From NCBI GenBank assembly GCA_902362705.1, contig CABIXK010000008.1, positions 45,095-70,584 of the forward strand: a stretch of 25,490 nt of DNA, written 5' to 3'. A program made the position numbers and the translations under genes. Below, piece by piece: positions 1-8,000 of the stretch; the first letter of the stretch is position 1, and every line of letters begins with the position of its first letter. The notes under the pieces were generated by a model that searched no databases, had not been told where the DNA came from, and worked only from the letters and a program-made list of their open reading frames with translations. This DNA is from Rikenellaceae bacterium. Lineage in GTDB: Bacteria; Bacteroidota; Bacteroidia; Bacteroidales; Rikenellaceae.

Positions 1-2097
1 CTCCACCTCGGCCAGGAAGGTCGACGCGGGCAATCCGTCGCCGTTGACCAGGTTGGCGCGCGTGAAGGGCTGCCAGCCGTAACGCACGGCAACGGGCCTC
101 GCGACACGCTCGCTGCGCACCGCCACACGGTCGCCCGCGACCGCAGCCTCGGCGGGGTGGAACAGACCGTCGGCACCCGCCGCTTCGAAGGTGCGGAGCG
201 GCCCGCCGTCGGAGGCGCGCAGCCCCTCGCCCCAGTCGAACGAGACGTAGGCCGTGTCGCCCTCGACCTCCAGCGCGCGGAAGAGCGGGCCCGAAGGGGT
301 GACGTGGCGCCGGTCGTAGCTCTCGTGCAGCGCCCAGGCGGCCAGGCGCTCGCCCACGTCGCGCTTGCGCGTGGGATGCACGTCGAGCGAGTCGCCGCGG
401 TCGGAGCAGACGGCCATGCCGGTGTGGGGAATGCGCCCCAGCAGGCGGCGCTGGCTGTCGCGGAAGCGCGGCCACGAGGGGCGGTCGAGGCTCGACAGCT
501 GGACATAGTAGAAGGGCAGCTCCGAATCGCGCCAGTAGCTGCGCCAGCTGGCGACGAGCAGGCCGAAAAGCCGCTCGTGGGCCTCGATGTTGTGGGCGTT
601 GGACTCGCCCTGGTACCAGACGACGCCCCGGACGGGGAAGCGGTCGAGGGGCCGGATGCCCGTCTCGAAGAGGTAGCAGGGTTCGAAGGGGTGGCGGTGC
701 GAGCGGTCGTCGCTCCGGGCCATGCGGCTGTCGGCGGCGCCGCGCACCCACTCCTGCACGAAGTCGTTGCGCCGCCAGTCGCGCAGGATGGCCGGGAAGT
801 CGCGCTCGAGCGTGGCGCGGTCGACCCACGCCTCGGCGGGCGAGCCGCCCACGGCGTTGCAGACGAGCCCCACGGGGACTTGCAGGCTGTCGCGCAGCCG
901 CCGGCCGAAGAAGTAGGCCACGGCCGAAAATTCGCGCACGCGCTCGGGCGTCGCGGCGGCCCAGCGCGCGGGGCGGTAGAAGTGGTGGCGGTCGATCGAG
1001 TCGATCACCTCCTGTTCCCAGACCGGCGTGCGCCAGTCGCCCTTCATGTCGAACAGACGCAGGCCGTCGTCGCTCTCGGCCGCGGCATCGCGCTCCGAGG
1101 GTGCGTTGTAGCGCAGGCGGAACTCCATGTTGGACTGGCCCGAGCAGAGCCACACCTCGCCGGCCAGCACGTCGCGGAACACCAGCTCGCGCTTCGGCGT
1201 CGCCACCCGCAGCGTGTAGGGTCCGCCGGCGGCGAGCGGCTCGAGCAGCACCTCCCAGCGGCCGTCGCTCGCGGCCGTCGTGCGGCAGCGCTGCCCCGCC
1301 ACGCGCACCTCGACCCGCTCGCCCGCGTCGGCCATGCCGCACAGCGGGAGCGGACGGCCGTGCTGGAGCACCATGCCGTCGGTGTAGAGCGGTCCCATGC
1401 GCAGGCCGCCGTAGTCGCCCGTAATGGCGCCGCGCACGACGTCGGCGAGGATCGCGGCACCCTCGGCATCGGGGTGGAGGCCGTCGGGCATCAGGCGCGG
1501 ATGGGCGTAGAGCGGGGCGTGGAAGTCGATGAGCTGCGCCCCGGCGTGCTCGGCCACCCGCTCGATGCAGCGCTGGATTTCGGCATGCCAGTCGCGCGTG
1601 CCCGACTCGAAGCGGTGGTGGCGGTGCGAGATGGGCGAGAGGCGCGCCACCAGAACGCGGCACGAGGGATTAGCCTCGCGGAACGCGTCGATGAGCGCCC
1701 GGTAGTCGGCGATGAACTCGTCGCCGTAATGGGGCCAGTCGCGCGGGTCGGTGTCGTTGATGCCGAGGTGGATGACCACGATGTCGGCAGCGAAGGCCAG
1801 CGCCTCGGCGCACTCGGGCTGCTCGTTGTAGGGACGGTGACCGCGGCGTAGCAGCGTGGCGCCCGACTTGCCGAAATTGCCCACCAGGTAGCCGTCGCCC
1901 AACATGCGTTGCAGCTGGGCGGGATAGGAGCGGGTCTCGCGCCCGGCTATGCCGTAGCCGTAGGTGATGCTGTTGCCTACGCAGGCCACCTTCACGGGGC
2001 GGCGGGCGGCGGGAGCTGCCGGCGCCGCGCCGGCAGCCGGGGCAGCGGCCGTAACGCAGAAGAGCACGAGGGCGAGGAGGAGCGGCAGTTTTTTCAT
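1..2097 (-). CDS. Secreted GDSL/SGNH hydrolase fused to sialate O-acetylesterase (SASA) domain, 3' end cut by the window
   Basis: Starts at ATG 2097-2095 and stays open for 699 codons to the window edge, so the C-terminus is missing. Residues 1-25 are a signal peptide (MKKLPLLLALVLFC then Ala-rich). Domain 1 is an SGNH/GDSL hydrolase with GNSITYG (41-47, Ser43 as nucleophile), GIND and a late DGLHPD carrying the Asp-His pair. Domain 2 is a SASA-type esterase with SGQSNME (319-325, Ser322) and WYQGESN around Glu498. Such enzymes remove O-acetyl groups from sialic acids or other glycans in the periplasm; the true substrate here is not known. It lies 22 bp downstream of the DUF3592-like gene and is probably cotranscribed. 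Two complete catalytic domains in one chain suggest removal of two different ester types; that is inference. Confidence 0.9.
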   Translation of the reverse strand, partial: MKKLPLLLALVLFCVTAAAPAAGAAPAAPAARRPVKVACVGNSITYGYGIAGRETRSYPAQLQRMLGDGYLVGNFGKSGATLLRRGHRPYNEQPECAEALAFAADIVVIHLGINDTDPRDWPHYGDEFIADYRALIDAFREANPSCRVLVARLSPISHRHHRFESGTRDWHAEIQRCIERVAEHAGAQLIDFHAPLYAHPRLMPDGLHPDAEGAAILADVVRGAITGDYGGLRMGPLYTDGMVLQHGRPLPLCGMADAGERVEVRVAGQRCRTTAASDGRWEVLLEPLAAGGPYTLRVATPKRELVFRDVLAGEVWLCSGQSNMEFRLRYNAPSERDAAAESDDGLRLFDMKGDWRTPVWEQEVIDSIDRHHFYRPARWAAATPERVREFSAVAYFFGRRLRDSLQVPVGLVCNAVGGSPAEAWVDRATLERDFPAILRDWRRNDFVQEWVRGAADSRMARSDDRSHRHPFEPCYLFETGIRPLDRFPVRGVVWYQGESNAHNIEAHERLFGLLVASWRSYWRDSELPFYYVQLSSLDRPSWPRFRDSQRRLLGRIPHTGMAVCSDRGDSLDVHPTRKRDVGERLAAWALHESYDRRHVTPSGPLFRALEVEGDTAYVSFDWGEGLRASDGGPLRTFEAAGADGLFHPAEAAVAGDRVAVRSERVARPVAVRYGWQPFTRANLVNGDGLPASTFLAEVE

Positions 2098-2119
2098 CGT
2101 ATGCGGGGTTTGCGGAGTA

Positions 2120-2542
2120 TTATCGGGAGGGGTGCCGGCGGCGGTAGGTCGTCGGATGCGTGCGGCGAAGGTCGTAACCGCCCTCCTCGAGACGGACCGG
2201 GCGGTTCACGTCGGGGTTCGAGGGCAGGTAGCGCACGAGCAGCGAGTCGCCCACGCGGGCGGTCATGAGGTTGTCGTAGCGGCGGATACGATCCTCGTAG
2301 TCGCGGCCGTCGACCGTGAGGCGGTAGTCGAGGTAGTGGACCGTCACCTTCTCGTAGCGGGGCCGGCGGGCCGTACCGCGCGTGCGGGTCTCCTCGCGCG
2401 AATAGACGCGCGTGACCACCGCCCGCGCTTCGACCCCCTCCCGCTTCAGGCGGTCGGCGACCAGATAGCCGTAGAGGCCGCATGCGGCGAAGAGGAGCAC
2501 GAGGGCGAGGATGATCCGTTTCGTGGTCAGAAATCGGGACAT
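2120..2542 (-). CDS. DUF3592-like single-pass membrane protein
   Basis: A 140-residue protein. An N-terminal transmembrane helix (about residues 9-28, IILALVLLFAACGLYGYLVA) is followed by a soluble region with EARAVVTRVYSRE, YRLTVDGRDY, and a closing VGDSLLVRYLPSNPDVNRPV segment. This last pattern (short beta-barrel, 'G...V.YLPSNP..NR') is what I associate with DUF3592 proteins, whose function is not established. The start at 2542 is supported by a -7-like box at 2559-2566, 17 bp upstream. It sits just ahead of the secreted esterase, with a 22 bp gap and no terminator between. Family assignment is from pattern only. Confidence 0.7.
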   Translation of the reverse strand: MSRFLTTKRIILALVLLFAACGLYGYLVADRLKREGVEARAVVTRVYSREETRTRGTARRPRYEKVTVHYLDYRLTVDGRDYEDRIRRYDNLMTARVGDSLLVRYLPSNPDVNRPVRLEEGGYDLRRTHPTTYRRRHPSR

Positions 2543-2558
2543 GGCGAGTGGATTTGTG

Positions 2559-2566
2559 CGAAGTTA
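2559..2566 (-). promoter_or_regulatory. Bacteroidota -7 box TAACTTCG
   Basis: On the minus strand TAACTTCG matches the Bacteroidota -7 consensus TAnnTTTG at seven of eight positions, and lies 17 bp before the ATG at 2542. A T-rich stretch lies just upstream. It would drive the DUF3592-like gene and the esterase. Confidence 0.5.
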
Positions 2567-2744
2567 CGAAAAAATCGGCGAATGCGGCGCCCGGGGACGG
2601 AGAAAAACAATGCACGATTCGTCATGCACGATCAGGGGCGGGGCGGACGATAAGGGTGTGTATGAGGGGTGCCGGCCGGGGCCCTCGGGCTTCGGCCATT
2701 TGCGGGCCGGGGCCGGGAGCCAGCAGAGGCAAAAAACCGCTCCT

Positions 2745-2833
2745 CGGCTTGAAAAGCCGGCAGCCCGCAGCCACGGCGGGCGGAGGGCTGCTCGTTTCGC
2801 TCGCAGAACCCTCCGCTGGCTACGAGCTGAAAA
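2745..2833 (+). repeat. Structured intergenic element, copy A
   Basis: Small hairpin CGGCTT-GAA-AAGCCG at 2745-2759. Outer stem CGCAGCCA (2766-2773) with TGGCTACG (2817-2824), one C.A position that would be G.U on the minus strand. Inner stem GCGGAGGG (2780-2787) with CCCTCCGC (2809-2816). A 6-nt one-sided bulge lies between left arms while the right arms abut. The 21-nt loop begins CTGCTC, and the 3' flank is GAGCTGAAAA. Confidence 0.85.
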
Positions 2834-2917
2834 TAAATAGGGCTCTGCCGCGCAGCGGCACGAAAGACTCCGCACTATCGGTCGCAGCGGGGTTTGTCTG
2901 AAGCGATGGCCGAGCGT

Positions 2918-2965
2918 TAAAACGGGGCCGGTTTGCTTGCAAACCCGCGTCAGGCGCCCGTTTTA
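2918..2965. repeat. Nested inverted repeat
   Basis: Outer arms TAAAACGGG (2918-2926) and CCCGTTTTA (2957-2965) enclose a second perfect hairpin GGTTTGC-TT-GCAAACC (2930-2945). It is in non-coding DNA between two structured elements. No T-run follows, so it does not look like a terminator. Confidence 0.65.
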
Positions 2966-3013
2966 GCGAGGACGAGCAGAGGACCCGCGAGACCGACGTG
3001 CGGATGGTTTTGG

Positions 3014-3037
3014 GTACCTTTTGCCACCAAAAGGTAC
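3014..3037. repeat. Perfect 10-bp hairpin
   Basis: GTACCTTTTG (3014-3023) and CAAAAGGTAC (3028-3037) with loop CCAC. It lies 8 bp before the small hairpin of element copy B. Function unknown. Confidence 0.65.
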
Positions 3038-3045
3038 AAAGACAT

Positions 3046-3133
3046 CGGCTCGCAGAGCCGGCAGCCCGCAGCCGCCCCCGGGCGAAGGGCTGCTCGTGTC
3101 TCTCGCGCCCTTTCGCCGGCTACGGTCTGAAAA
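3046..3133 (+). repeat. Structured intergenic element, copy B
   Basis: Small hairpin CGGCTC-GCA-GAGCCG at 3046-3060. Outer stem CGCAGCCG (3067-3074) with CGGCTACG (3117-3124). Inner stem GCGAAGGG (3082-3089) with CCCTTTCGC (3108-3116, one bulged T). Relative to copy A both the last outer pair (A.T to G.C) and an inner pair (G.C to A.T) change on both sides. The 3' flank is GTCTGAAAA. Confidence 0.85.
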
Positions 3134-3243
3134 CGCAGCATGGCGGTCGGAGACCGGCGGGCCGAAGAGAAAACGGCCCGAATACGAAAAAGCCGACAGC
3201 CTCGACGCAAAAAGCCCCCGCCACCGAACACCCAAAAACACGT

Positions 3244-3271
3244 AAAAAGGGCCGGACACACGGTCCGGCCC
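3244..3271 (-). terminator. Intrinsic terminator of the mmd operon
   Basis: Read on the minus strand: GGGCCGGAC, 5-nt loop, GTCCGGCCC, then TTTTT (plus-strand stem 3249-3257 and 3263-3271, A-run 3244-3248). It lies 26 bp past the mmdB stop codon. Confidence 0.9.
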
Positions 3272-3296
3272 TTCGAACATAGCAAAACAAGCGGCC

Positions 3297-4508
3297 CTAT
3301 CCCAGGAACGAGAGCAGGATACCGGCGGCCACAGCCGAGCCCACGACACCGGCCACGTTGGGCCCCATAGCGTGCATGAGCAGGTAGTTGCCGGGGTTCT
3401 CCTTCTGCCCCTCGGTCTGCGAGACGCGGGCAGCCATCGGCACCGCCGACACGCCGGCCGAGCCGATCAGCGGGTTGATCTTATTCTCCTCCTTGCAGAA
3501 GAGGTTCATCAGCTTGGCCAGCAGCACGCCGCCCGCCGTACCCATCGAGAAGGCGACGACGCCCAGCACGAGGATGCCCAGCGTGCGGAAGTTGAGGAAG
3601 GCCTCGGCCGTGGCCGTAGCGCCCACCGTGATGCCCAGGAAGATCACCACGATGTTCATCAGCTCGTTCTGCACGGTCTTCGACAGACGGTCCACCACGC
3701 CGCACTCCTTCATGAGGTTGCCCAGCATCAGGCAGCCGATCAGCGGCGCGGCGCTCGGCAGCAGCAGCGCGATGATGACGGCGATGATGAGCGGGAAGAG
3801 GATGCGCTCGGTCTTCGACACGGTGCGCAGCGTGCGCATCTTGATGGCGCGCTCCTGCTTGGTGGTCAGCGCCCGCATGATGGGGGGCTGGATCACCGGC
3901 ACGAGGGCCATGTAGGAGTAGGCGGCCACGGCGATCGGACCCAGCAGCTCGGGCGAGAGCATCGAGGTGAGGTAGATGGCCGTGGGGCCGTCGGCACCGC
4001 CGATGATGCCGATCGAACCGGCCTGCGTGGGGGTGAAGCCCAGGGCGTAGGCGCCCAGGAAGGTGGCGAAGATACCGATCTGGGCGGCGGCGCCCAGCAG
4101 GAAGCTCTTGGGGTTGGCGATCAGCGGACCGAAGTCGGTCATGGCGCCCACGCCCACGAAGATCAGACAGGGATAGATACCCAGCTTGACACCCAGGTAG
4201 AGGTAGTCGAGCAGGCCGGCGTTCGCCACGAAGATGTCCCAGTGGACATGCCCGCCGGCGAAGAGCTCGGTGTGGTAGAGGTTGGCACCCGGAAGGTTCG
4301 TGAGCAGCATGCCGAAGGCGATGGTGAAGAGCAGCAGCGGCTCGAACTTGTGGCGGATGGCCAGGTAGAGCAGGAAGAAGGCGACGCAGATCATCGCCAG
4401 ACTGCCCCACCCCATCTCGGCGAAGAAGCCCGCGATGCCGGTCGAGCCCGCGAAGTCGCGGAGGCTGTTCCAGACGAAGTTGGAGTCGGAGGTCAGTAGA
4501 GTGAACAT
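3297..4508 (-). CDS. mmdB: Sodium-translocating methylmalonyl-CoA decarboxylase, beta subunit
   Basis: A 403-residue polytopic membrane protein, the usual length of the OadB/MmdB/GcdB family. It is the sodium channel part: carboxybiotin is decarboxylated while Na+ is exported. Visible family signatures are [16 protein letters not shown] (its Asp matches the essential membrane Asp of OadB), the repeated FLGITVGAT and [13 protein letters not shown] helices, and a C-terminal [20 protein letters not shown] with [14 protein letters not shown]. The start at 4508 lies 3 bp after the biotin-carrier gene, which supports translational coupling. Last gene of the operon before the terminator. Substrate is assigned from the epimerase and MmdA-type alpha subunit upstream rather than from this sequence alone. 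Confidence 0.95.
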   Translation of the reverse strand: MFTLLTSDSNFVWNSLRDFAGSTGIAGFFAEMGWGSLAMICVAFFLLYLAIRHKFEPLLLFTIAFGMLLTNLPGANLYHTELFAGGHVHWDIFVANAGLLDYLYLGVKLGIYPCLIFVGVGAMTDFGPLIANPKSFLLGAAAQIGIFATFLGAYALGFTPTQAGSIGIIGGADGPTAIYLTSMLSPELLGPIAVAAYSYMALVPVIQPPIMRALTTKQERAIKMRTLRTVSKTERILFPLIIAVIIALLLPSAAPLIGCLMLGNLMKECGVVDRLSKTVQNELMNIVVIFLGITVGATATAEAFLNFRTLGILVLGVVAFSMGTAGGVLLAKLMNLFCKEENKINPLIGSAGVSAVPMAARVSQTEGQKENPGNYLLMHAMGPNVAGVVGSAVAAGILLSFLG

Positions 4509-4511
4509 GGC

Positions 4512-4973
4512 TTATTCGATGACAATCAGGTTATCACCCTCCATGACCGTGGCGCCCTGCTGCACGAGGATCTGCTTGACCACGCCGCCGCGGTCGGCGT
4601 CGATATTGTTCTCCATCTTCATGGCCTCGAGCACCATGAGGGTCTGGCCCGCCGAAACGGTGTCGCCGACGGCCACGTCGATCGAGAGCACGGTGCCCGG
4701 CAGCGGGCACTTGACGCTGTAGCCCGACGAGGGGGCCACGGCGGCGATGCGCGGTGCGGGAGCGACCGTGGCGGGCTTCACCTGCGCGCTGTTGGCCTCC
4801 TTGGGTGCGGGGGCCACCTGCGGACGCGACACGGCCGCCGCCTGGGCGCCGCCGATCTCGACCTCGTAGGTGGTTCCGTTGACGATGACGCGCGTCACGG
4901 TCGACGACTCGTTGACGTCGTCGATCTGCACGTCGTAATTATGTCCGTTGATTTTCAGTGAGTAATCTTTCAT
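4512..4973 (-). CDS. mmdC: Biotin carboxyl carrier subunit of methylmalonyl-CoA decarboxylase
   Basis: 153 residues. The N-terminal part (1-42) is a small beta-rich domain common to these decarboxylase carriers, then an Ala/Pro-rich linker (43-80), then the biotinyl domain (84-153). The biotin attachment motif EAMKM sits at 116-120, so Lys119 carries biotin. It shuttles CO2 from the MmdA active site to MmdB. Separated by 9 bp from the small membrane subunit upstream and 3 bp from mmdB downstream. The Pro/Ala linker is typical of the gamma/C subunit and allows the domain to swing between partners. Confidence 0.95.
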   Translation of the reverse strand: MKDYSLKINGHNYDVQIDDVNESSTVTRVIVNGTTYEVEIGGAQAAAVSRPQVAPAPKEANSAQVKPATVAPAPRIAAVAPSSGYSVKCPLPGTVLSIDVAVGDTVSAGQTLMVLEAMKMENNIDADRGGVVKQILVQQGATVMEGDNLIVIE

Positions 4974-4982
4974 TGCAATAAC

Positions 4983-5339
4983 TTATTTTCGATCGGGCAA
5001 CTGGGTTAAGCCGTGGATCTTGGAGTTCCAGGGCGAGTAGGCGCGCTTGATGCTCATGATGGTCAGCACCTCCGATTCGCGGTCGTGGAGCGCACCCCGG
5101 TAGATGCGCAGCGCCGTGGCGATGGCGGCGATCTCCTCCTCGTGGAGCTGCCCCTGCTCGACCACCGGCTTGTCGGCGGCCACCGCAGCGGCGGCCGTGC
5201 GGCGCGTGAAGACGTAGCCGAAGAGCTTCATGACCCACACCAGCAGCACGAGGACCGTGAAGACCAGGCAGATGCTGATGAGCGCGACCCACAACATCTC
5301 GGACCATCCCCAGCCGTTCGCTATCAATACGTTCGTCAT
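4983..5339 (-). CDS. mmdD: OadG/MmdD-like small membrane subunit of the decarboxylase
   Basis: 118 residues with one N-terminal transmembrane helix (about 15-40, WVALISICLVFTVLVLLVWVMKLFG), an Ala-rich stretch and a soluble tail containing HEEEIAAIATALRIYRG. The layout (single helix, 'EEEIAAI..A' helix) is that of OadG/MmdD, which holds the alpha and beta subunits together in the membrane. It is longer than many delta subunits because of a C-terminal extension (SPWNSKIHGLTQLPDRK); I believe that tail is common in Bacteroidota homologues. Position between mmdA and mmdC fits. Confidence 0.88.
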   Translation of the reverse strand: MTNVLIANGWGWSEMLWVALISICLVFTVLVLLVWVMKLFGYVFTRRTAAAAVAADKPVVEQGQLHEEEIAAIATALRIYRGALHDRESEVLTIMSIKRAYSPWNSKIHGLTQLPDRK

Positions 5340-5351
5340 AGTCGGATGCTG

Positions 5352-6917
5352 TTACAGAGGAATATTGGAGTGCTTCTTGGGCGGGTTCTGCAGGCGCTTG
5401 GTGGAGAGCGACTGCAACGCGCGGATGATGCGGAAGCGCGTGTTGCGCGGCTCGATCACGTCGTCGATGTAGCCGTAGCGGGCTGCGTTGTAGGGGTTGG
5501 AGAACTTGTCGTTGTACTCCTTCTCCTTCTCGGCGATGAAAGCGGCCTTCTCCTCGGGTTTGTCCGCAAGGTCCTTGAGCGCCTTGGCGTGGAGCACCTC
5601 GACGGCGCCGCTGGCACCCATCACGGCGATCTCGGCCGTCGGCCATGCGTAGTTGATGTCGCCGCGGATGTGCTTCGACGACATGACGATGTAGGCGCCG
5701 CCGTAGGCCTTGCGCAGCGTGACGGTGATCTTCGGAACCGTGGCCTCGCAGTAGGCGAAGAGCAGCTTGGCGCCGTGGGTGATCACACCGCCGTACTCCT
5801 GGGTCGTACCCGGCAGGAAGCCCGGCACGTCGACCAGCGTGACGATCGGGATGTTGAAGGCGTCGCAGAAGCGGACGAAGCGCGCGGCCTTGCGGCTGGC
5901 GTTGATGTCGAGCACGCCGGCCATGAACTTGGGCTGGTTGGCGATGATGCCGACCGACTGGCCGTTGAAGCGGGCGAAGCAGGTGATGATGTTCTTGGCG
6001 TAGCCGGCGGCCGACTCGAGGAACTCGCCGTTGTCGACGATCGCGCGGATCACCTCGGTCATGTCGTAGGGCTTGTTGGCGCTGTCGGGGATGATCTCGT
6101 TGAGCGAATCCTCCAGACGGGTGATCTTGTCGGTGCAGACGGCCAGCGGAGCGTCCTCCATGTTGTTCTGCGGCATGTAGGAGAGGAGCTTCTTGATGAG
6201 CTCGATGCCCTCGTCCTCGGTGTCGACGGCGAACTGCGCCACACCCGACTTGGTGGTGTGCATCACGGCACCGCCCAGCTGCTCCTGCGTCACGTCCTCG
6301 CCCGTGACGGTCTTGACGACCTTCGGACCCGTGAGGAACATGTTGGAGGTCTCCTTCTTCATGATGATGAAGTCGGTCAGAGCGGGCGAGTAGACCGCAC
6401 CGCCGGCGCAGGGGCCGAAGATGGCCGAGATCTGCGGGATGACGCCCGACGACATGACGTTGCGCTGGAAGATGTTGGCGTAGCCGGCCAGGGCGTTGAC
6501 GCCCTCCTGGATGCGCGCGCCGCCCGAGTCGTTCATGCCGATGCAGGGGGCGCCGTTGCGCATGGCCATGTCCATGACCTTGCAGATCTTGTCGGACATC
6601 GACAGCGACAGCGAGCCGGCCGTCACGGTGAAGTCCTGCGCGAAGACGTAGACCAGGCGGCCGTCGATGGTGCCGTAGCCGGTCACCACGCCGTCGCCGA
6701 AGGCGTGCTTCTTCTCCATGCCGAAGTCGTAGCAACGGTGCGTCACGAACATGTCGAACTCCTCGAACGAACCCTCGTCGAGCAGCATCTCGATGCGCTC
6801 GCGGGCCGTGTACTTGCCCTTCTCGTGCTGCTTGTCGATCGCCTTCTGTCCGCCGCCGAGACGCGCCGTTTCGCGGTTCTCGATCAGCTGGGTGATTTTG
6901 GTTTGAATATCGCTCAT
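5352..6917 (-). CDS. mmdA: Methylmalonyl-CoA decarboxylase alpha subunit (carboxyltransferase)
   Basis: 521 residues, the usual length for MmdA and the propionyl-CoA carboxylase beta family. It moves the carboxyl group of (S)-methylmalonyl-CoA to biotin on MmdC, giving propionyl-CoA. Two crotonase-fold halves are evident: the N half has [12 protein letters not shown] and [17 protein letters not shown] (oxyanion Gly pair), and the C half has [29 protein letters not shown] and [18 protein letters not shown]. The start MSDIQTKI at 6917 gives the expected N-terminus. 45 bp separate it from the epimerase gene and 12 bp from the next subunit. A biotin-dependent acyl-CoA carboxylase role is possible but the OadB/OadG partners favour the decarboxylase. 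Confidence 0.95.
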   Translation of the reverse strand: MSDIQTKITQLIENRETARLGGGQKAIDKQHEKGKYTARERIEMLLDEGSFEEFDMFVTHRCYDFGMEKKHAFGDGVVTGYGTIDGRLVYVFAQDFTVTAGSLSLSMSDKICKVMDMAMRNGAPCIGMNDSGGARIQEGVNALAGYANIFQRNVMSSGVIPQISAIFGPCAGGAVYSPALTDFIIMKKETSNMFLTGPKVVKTVTGEDVTQEQLGGAVMHTTKSGVAQFAVDTEDEGIELIKKLLSYMPQNNMEDAPLAVCTDKITRLEDSLNEIIPDSANKPYDMTEVIRAIVDNGEFLESAAGYAKNIITCFARFNGQSVGIIANQPKFMAGVLDINASRKAARFVRFCDAFNIPIVTLVDVPGFLPGTTQEYGGVITHGAKLLFAYCEATVPKITVTLRKAYGGAYIVMSSKHIRGDINYAWPTAEIAVMGASGAVEVLHAKALKDLADKPEEKAAFIAEKEKEYNDKFSNPYNAARYGYIDDVIEPRNTRFRIIRALQSLSTKRLQNPPKKHSNIPL

Positions 6918-6962
6918 AACTGTTTGGTAGTTAGTGTCTGTGGCCCGCTGGGGGCCGGTCTC

Positions 6963-7373
6963 TTACTTGTTCTTGTTCTCGCAAAGCTCGGTGAGGATGC
7001 CCTGGGTCGACTTGGGGTGGAGGAAGGCGATGGTCATGCCCTCGGCGCCCTTGCGCGGGGTCTTGTCGATCAGGCGGATACCCTTCTCTTCGGCATCGGC
7101 GAGCTGCTCCTCGATGTTCTCGCAGGCGAGGGCCATGTGGTGGATGCCGACGCCGCGGTTCTCGATGTACTTGGCGATGGTCGACTCCTCCGAGGTGGGC
7201 TCCAGCAGCTCGATCTTCGTCTGGCCCAGCATGAAGAAGGCGGTGCGGACCTTCTGGTCGGCGACCTCCTCGATGGCATAGCATTTGAGACCCAGTACGT
7301 TCTCCCAGTAGGGAATGGCCTCGTCGAGGCTCTTCACGGCGATGCCCAGATGCTCGATGTGGGATACTTTCAT
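6963..7373 (-). CDS. mce: Methylmalonyl-CoA epimerase
   Basis: 136 residues, full length for this vicinal-oxygen-chelate (glyoxalase fold) enzyme. It interconverts (R)- and (S)-methylmalonyl-CoA, linking the B12 mutase to the decarboxylase. Motifs: HIEHLGIAV at the N-terminus (metal ligand His8), GQTKIELLEP in the middle, GIHHMAL (second His ligand) and GILTELCE near the C-terminus (Glu ligand). First gene of the operon, with a strong -7 box 73 bp upstream. Confidence 0.96.
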   Translation of the reverse strand: MKVSHIEHLGIAVKSLDEAIPYWENVLGLKCYAIEEVADQKVRTAFFMLGQTKIELLEPTSEESTIAKYIENRGVGIHHMALACENIEEQLADAEEKGIRLIDKTPRKGAEGMTIAFLHPKSTQGILTELCENKNK

Positions 7374-7445
7374 AACTAACGGTTGGTTAAGAGATTAGTA
7401 AAATATGTTCTGTTTCGCTTTCGGTTCGGTTCCTATTCCGCGAAA

Positions 7446-7453
7446 CAAAGATA
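7446..7453 (-). promoter_or_regulatory. -7 box TATCTTTG of the mce-mmd operon
   Basis: Exact match to TAnnTTTG on the minus strand. The predicted start of transcription near 7440 leaves a leader of about 65 nt. The 46 bp between this box and the opposing plus-strand box is A/T-only in long stretches and is shared by both divergent promoters. Confidence 0.75.
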
Positions 7454-7499
7454 AGTCTTTTAATCAGGAATAAAAAAATAAAAAATGAAAATAATTTCG

Positions 7500-7507
7500 T
7501 ACCTTCG
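7500..7507 (+). promoter_or_regulatory. -7 box TACCTTCG for the thioredoxin-like gene and meaB
   Basis: Seven of eight positions match the Bacteroidota -7 consensus, 21 bp before the ATG at 7529. It is divergent from the mce promoter, so both halves of the methylmalonyl-CoA pathway may be controlled from one intergenic region. Confidence 0.6.
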
Positions 7508-7528
7508 CTAAAAATAACGGACCTTCCG

Positions 7529-7993
7529 ATGAAACGAACAATAATGATCCTCTGCGCCCTGCTGCTGTCGTGCACAGCCCTGCGCGCACAGAACATCGCA
7601 CTGGGACAGCGCACCCCCGAGCTGCGCATCGGCGAGTGGCTCGAAGGGCGTCAGCCCGCGGCCGCCCCGCTCACCTACATCGAATTTTTCCACTCCTCGT
7701 CGCCGCGCTGCGCCGAGGCGCTCGACCGCCTGGCCGGGCTCCAGGCCGAGCTGGGCAACCGCCTGAGGGTGGTGGTGCTGACGCGCGAGGCGGCCGACAA
7801 GGCGGCCCCGCTGCTCGCTCCGCGCCTCTCGCCCCGCTTCGGCGCCGGCCTCGACCCGCAGGGCAAGCTATTCGCCGCCTTCGGCGTGAACTACGTACCG
7901 TTCGGCGTACTCGTCGACGCCAAGGGGCGCGCGCTGTGGATGGGCAACACGCTCCAGCTGACGCGCCGCATCATCGAGGACTCCGCAAAATAG
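7529..7993 (+). CDS. Secreted thioredoxin-fold protein lacking a CxxC pair
   Basis: 154 residues. A signal peptide (MKRTIMILCALLLSCTALRA, cleavage likely before Gln21; a lipobox reading at LLSC15 is a weaker alternative) is followed by a TlpA/redoxin-like fold: GQRTPELRIGEWL, TYIEFFHSSSPRC, an alternating helix/strand middle, and the cis-Pro strand NYVPFGVLVDAKGRALWMGN. Where TlpA-type oxidoreductases have WCxxC this protein has S-P-R-C, so only the second cysteine remains and classical disulfide exchange is not possible. It lies 7 bp before meaB and probably shares its transcript. Role unknown; a binding or scaffold role is inference. Confidence 0.8.
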   Translation: MKRTIMILCALLLSCTALRAQNIALGQRTPELRIGEWLEGRQPAAAPLTYIEFFHSSSPRCAEALDRLAGLQAELGNRLRVVVLTREAADKAAPLLAPRLSPRFGAGLDPQGKLFAAFGVNYVPFGVLVDAKGRALWMGNTLQLTRRIIEDSAK

Positions 7994-8000
7994 CCGCACC

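Larger units (their letters stand above)
2567..3243. other. Gene-free region with several hairpin repeats
   Basis: No convincing coding region on either strand; the open frames here are low-complexity and overlap each other. It holds two copies of the structured intergenic element (2745-2833 and 3046-3133), a nested inverted repeat at 2918-2965 and a perfect hairpin at 3014-3037. Confidence 0.75.

Noticed and set aside
157..1851. Long plus-strand open frame of 564 codons
   Set aside because: It lies antisense to the esterase, whose domains and signal peptide are clear. Long shadow frames are expected at this GC content. The same holds for 5013-7379 (+), 8055-9308 (-), 10325-11566 (-), 19036-21099 (+), 21198-22715 (+) and 22744-25065 (+).
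2745..3133. CRISPR-like array
   Set aside because: The copies are divergent, irregularly spaced, occur on both strands across the window and have no spacer-like units; no cas genes are present.
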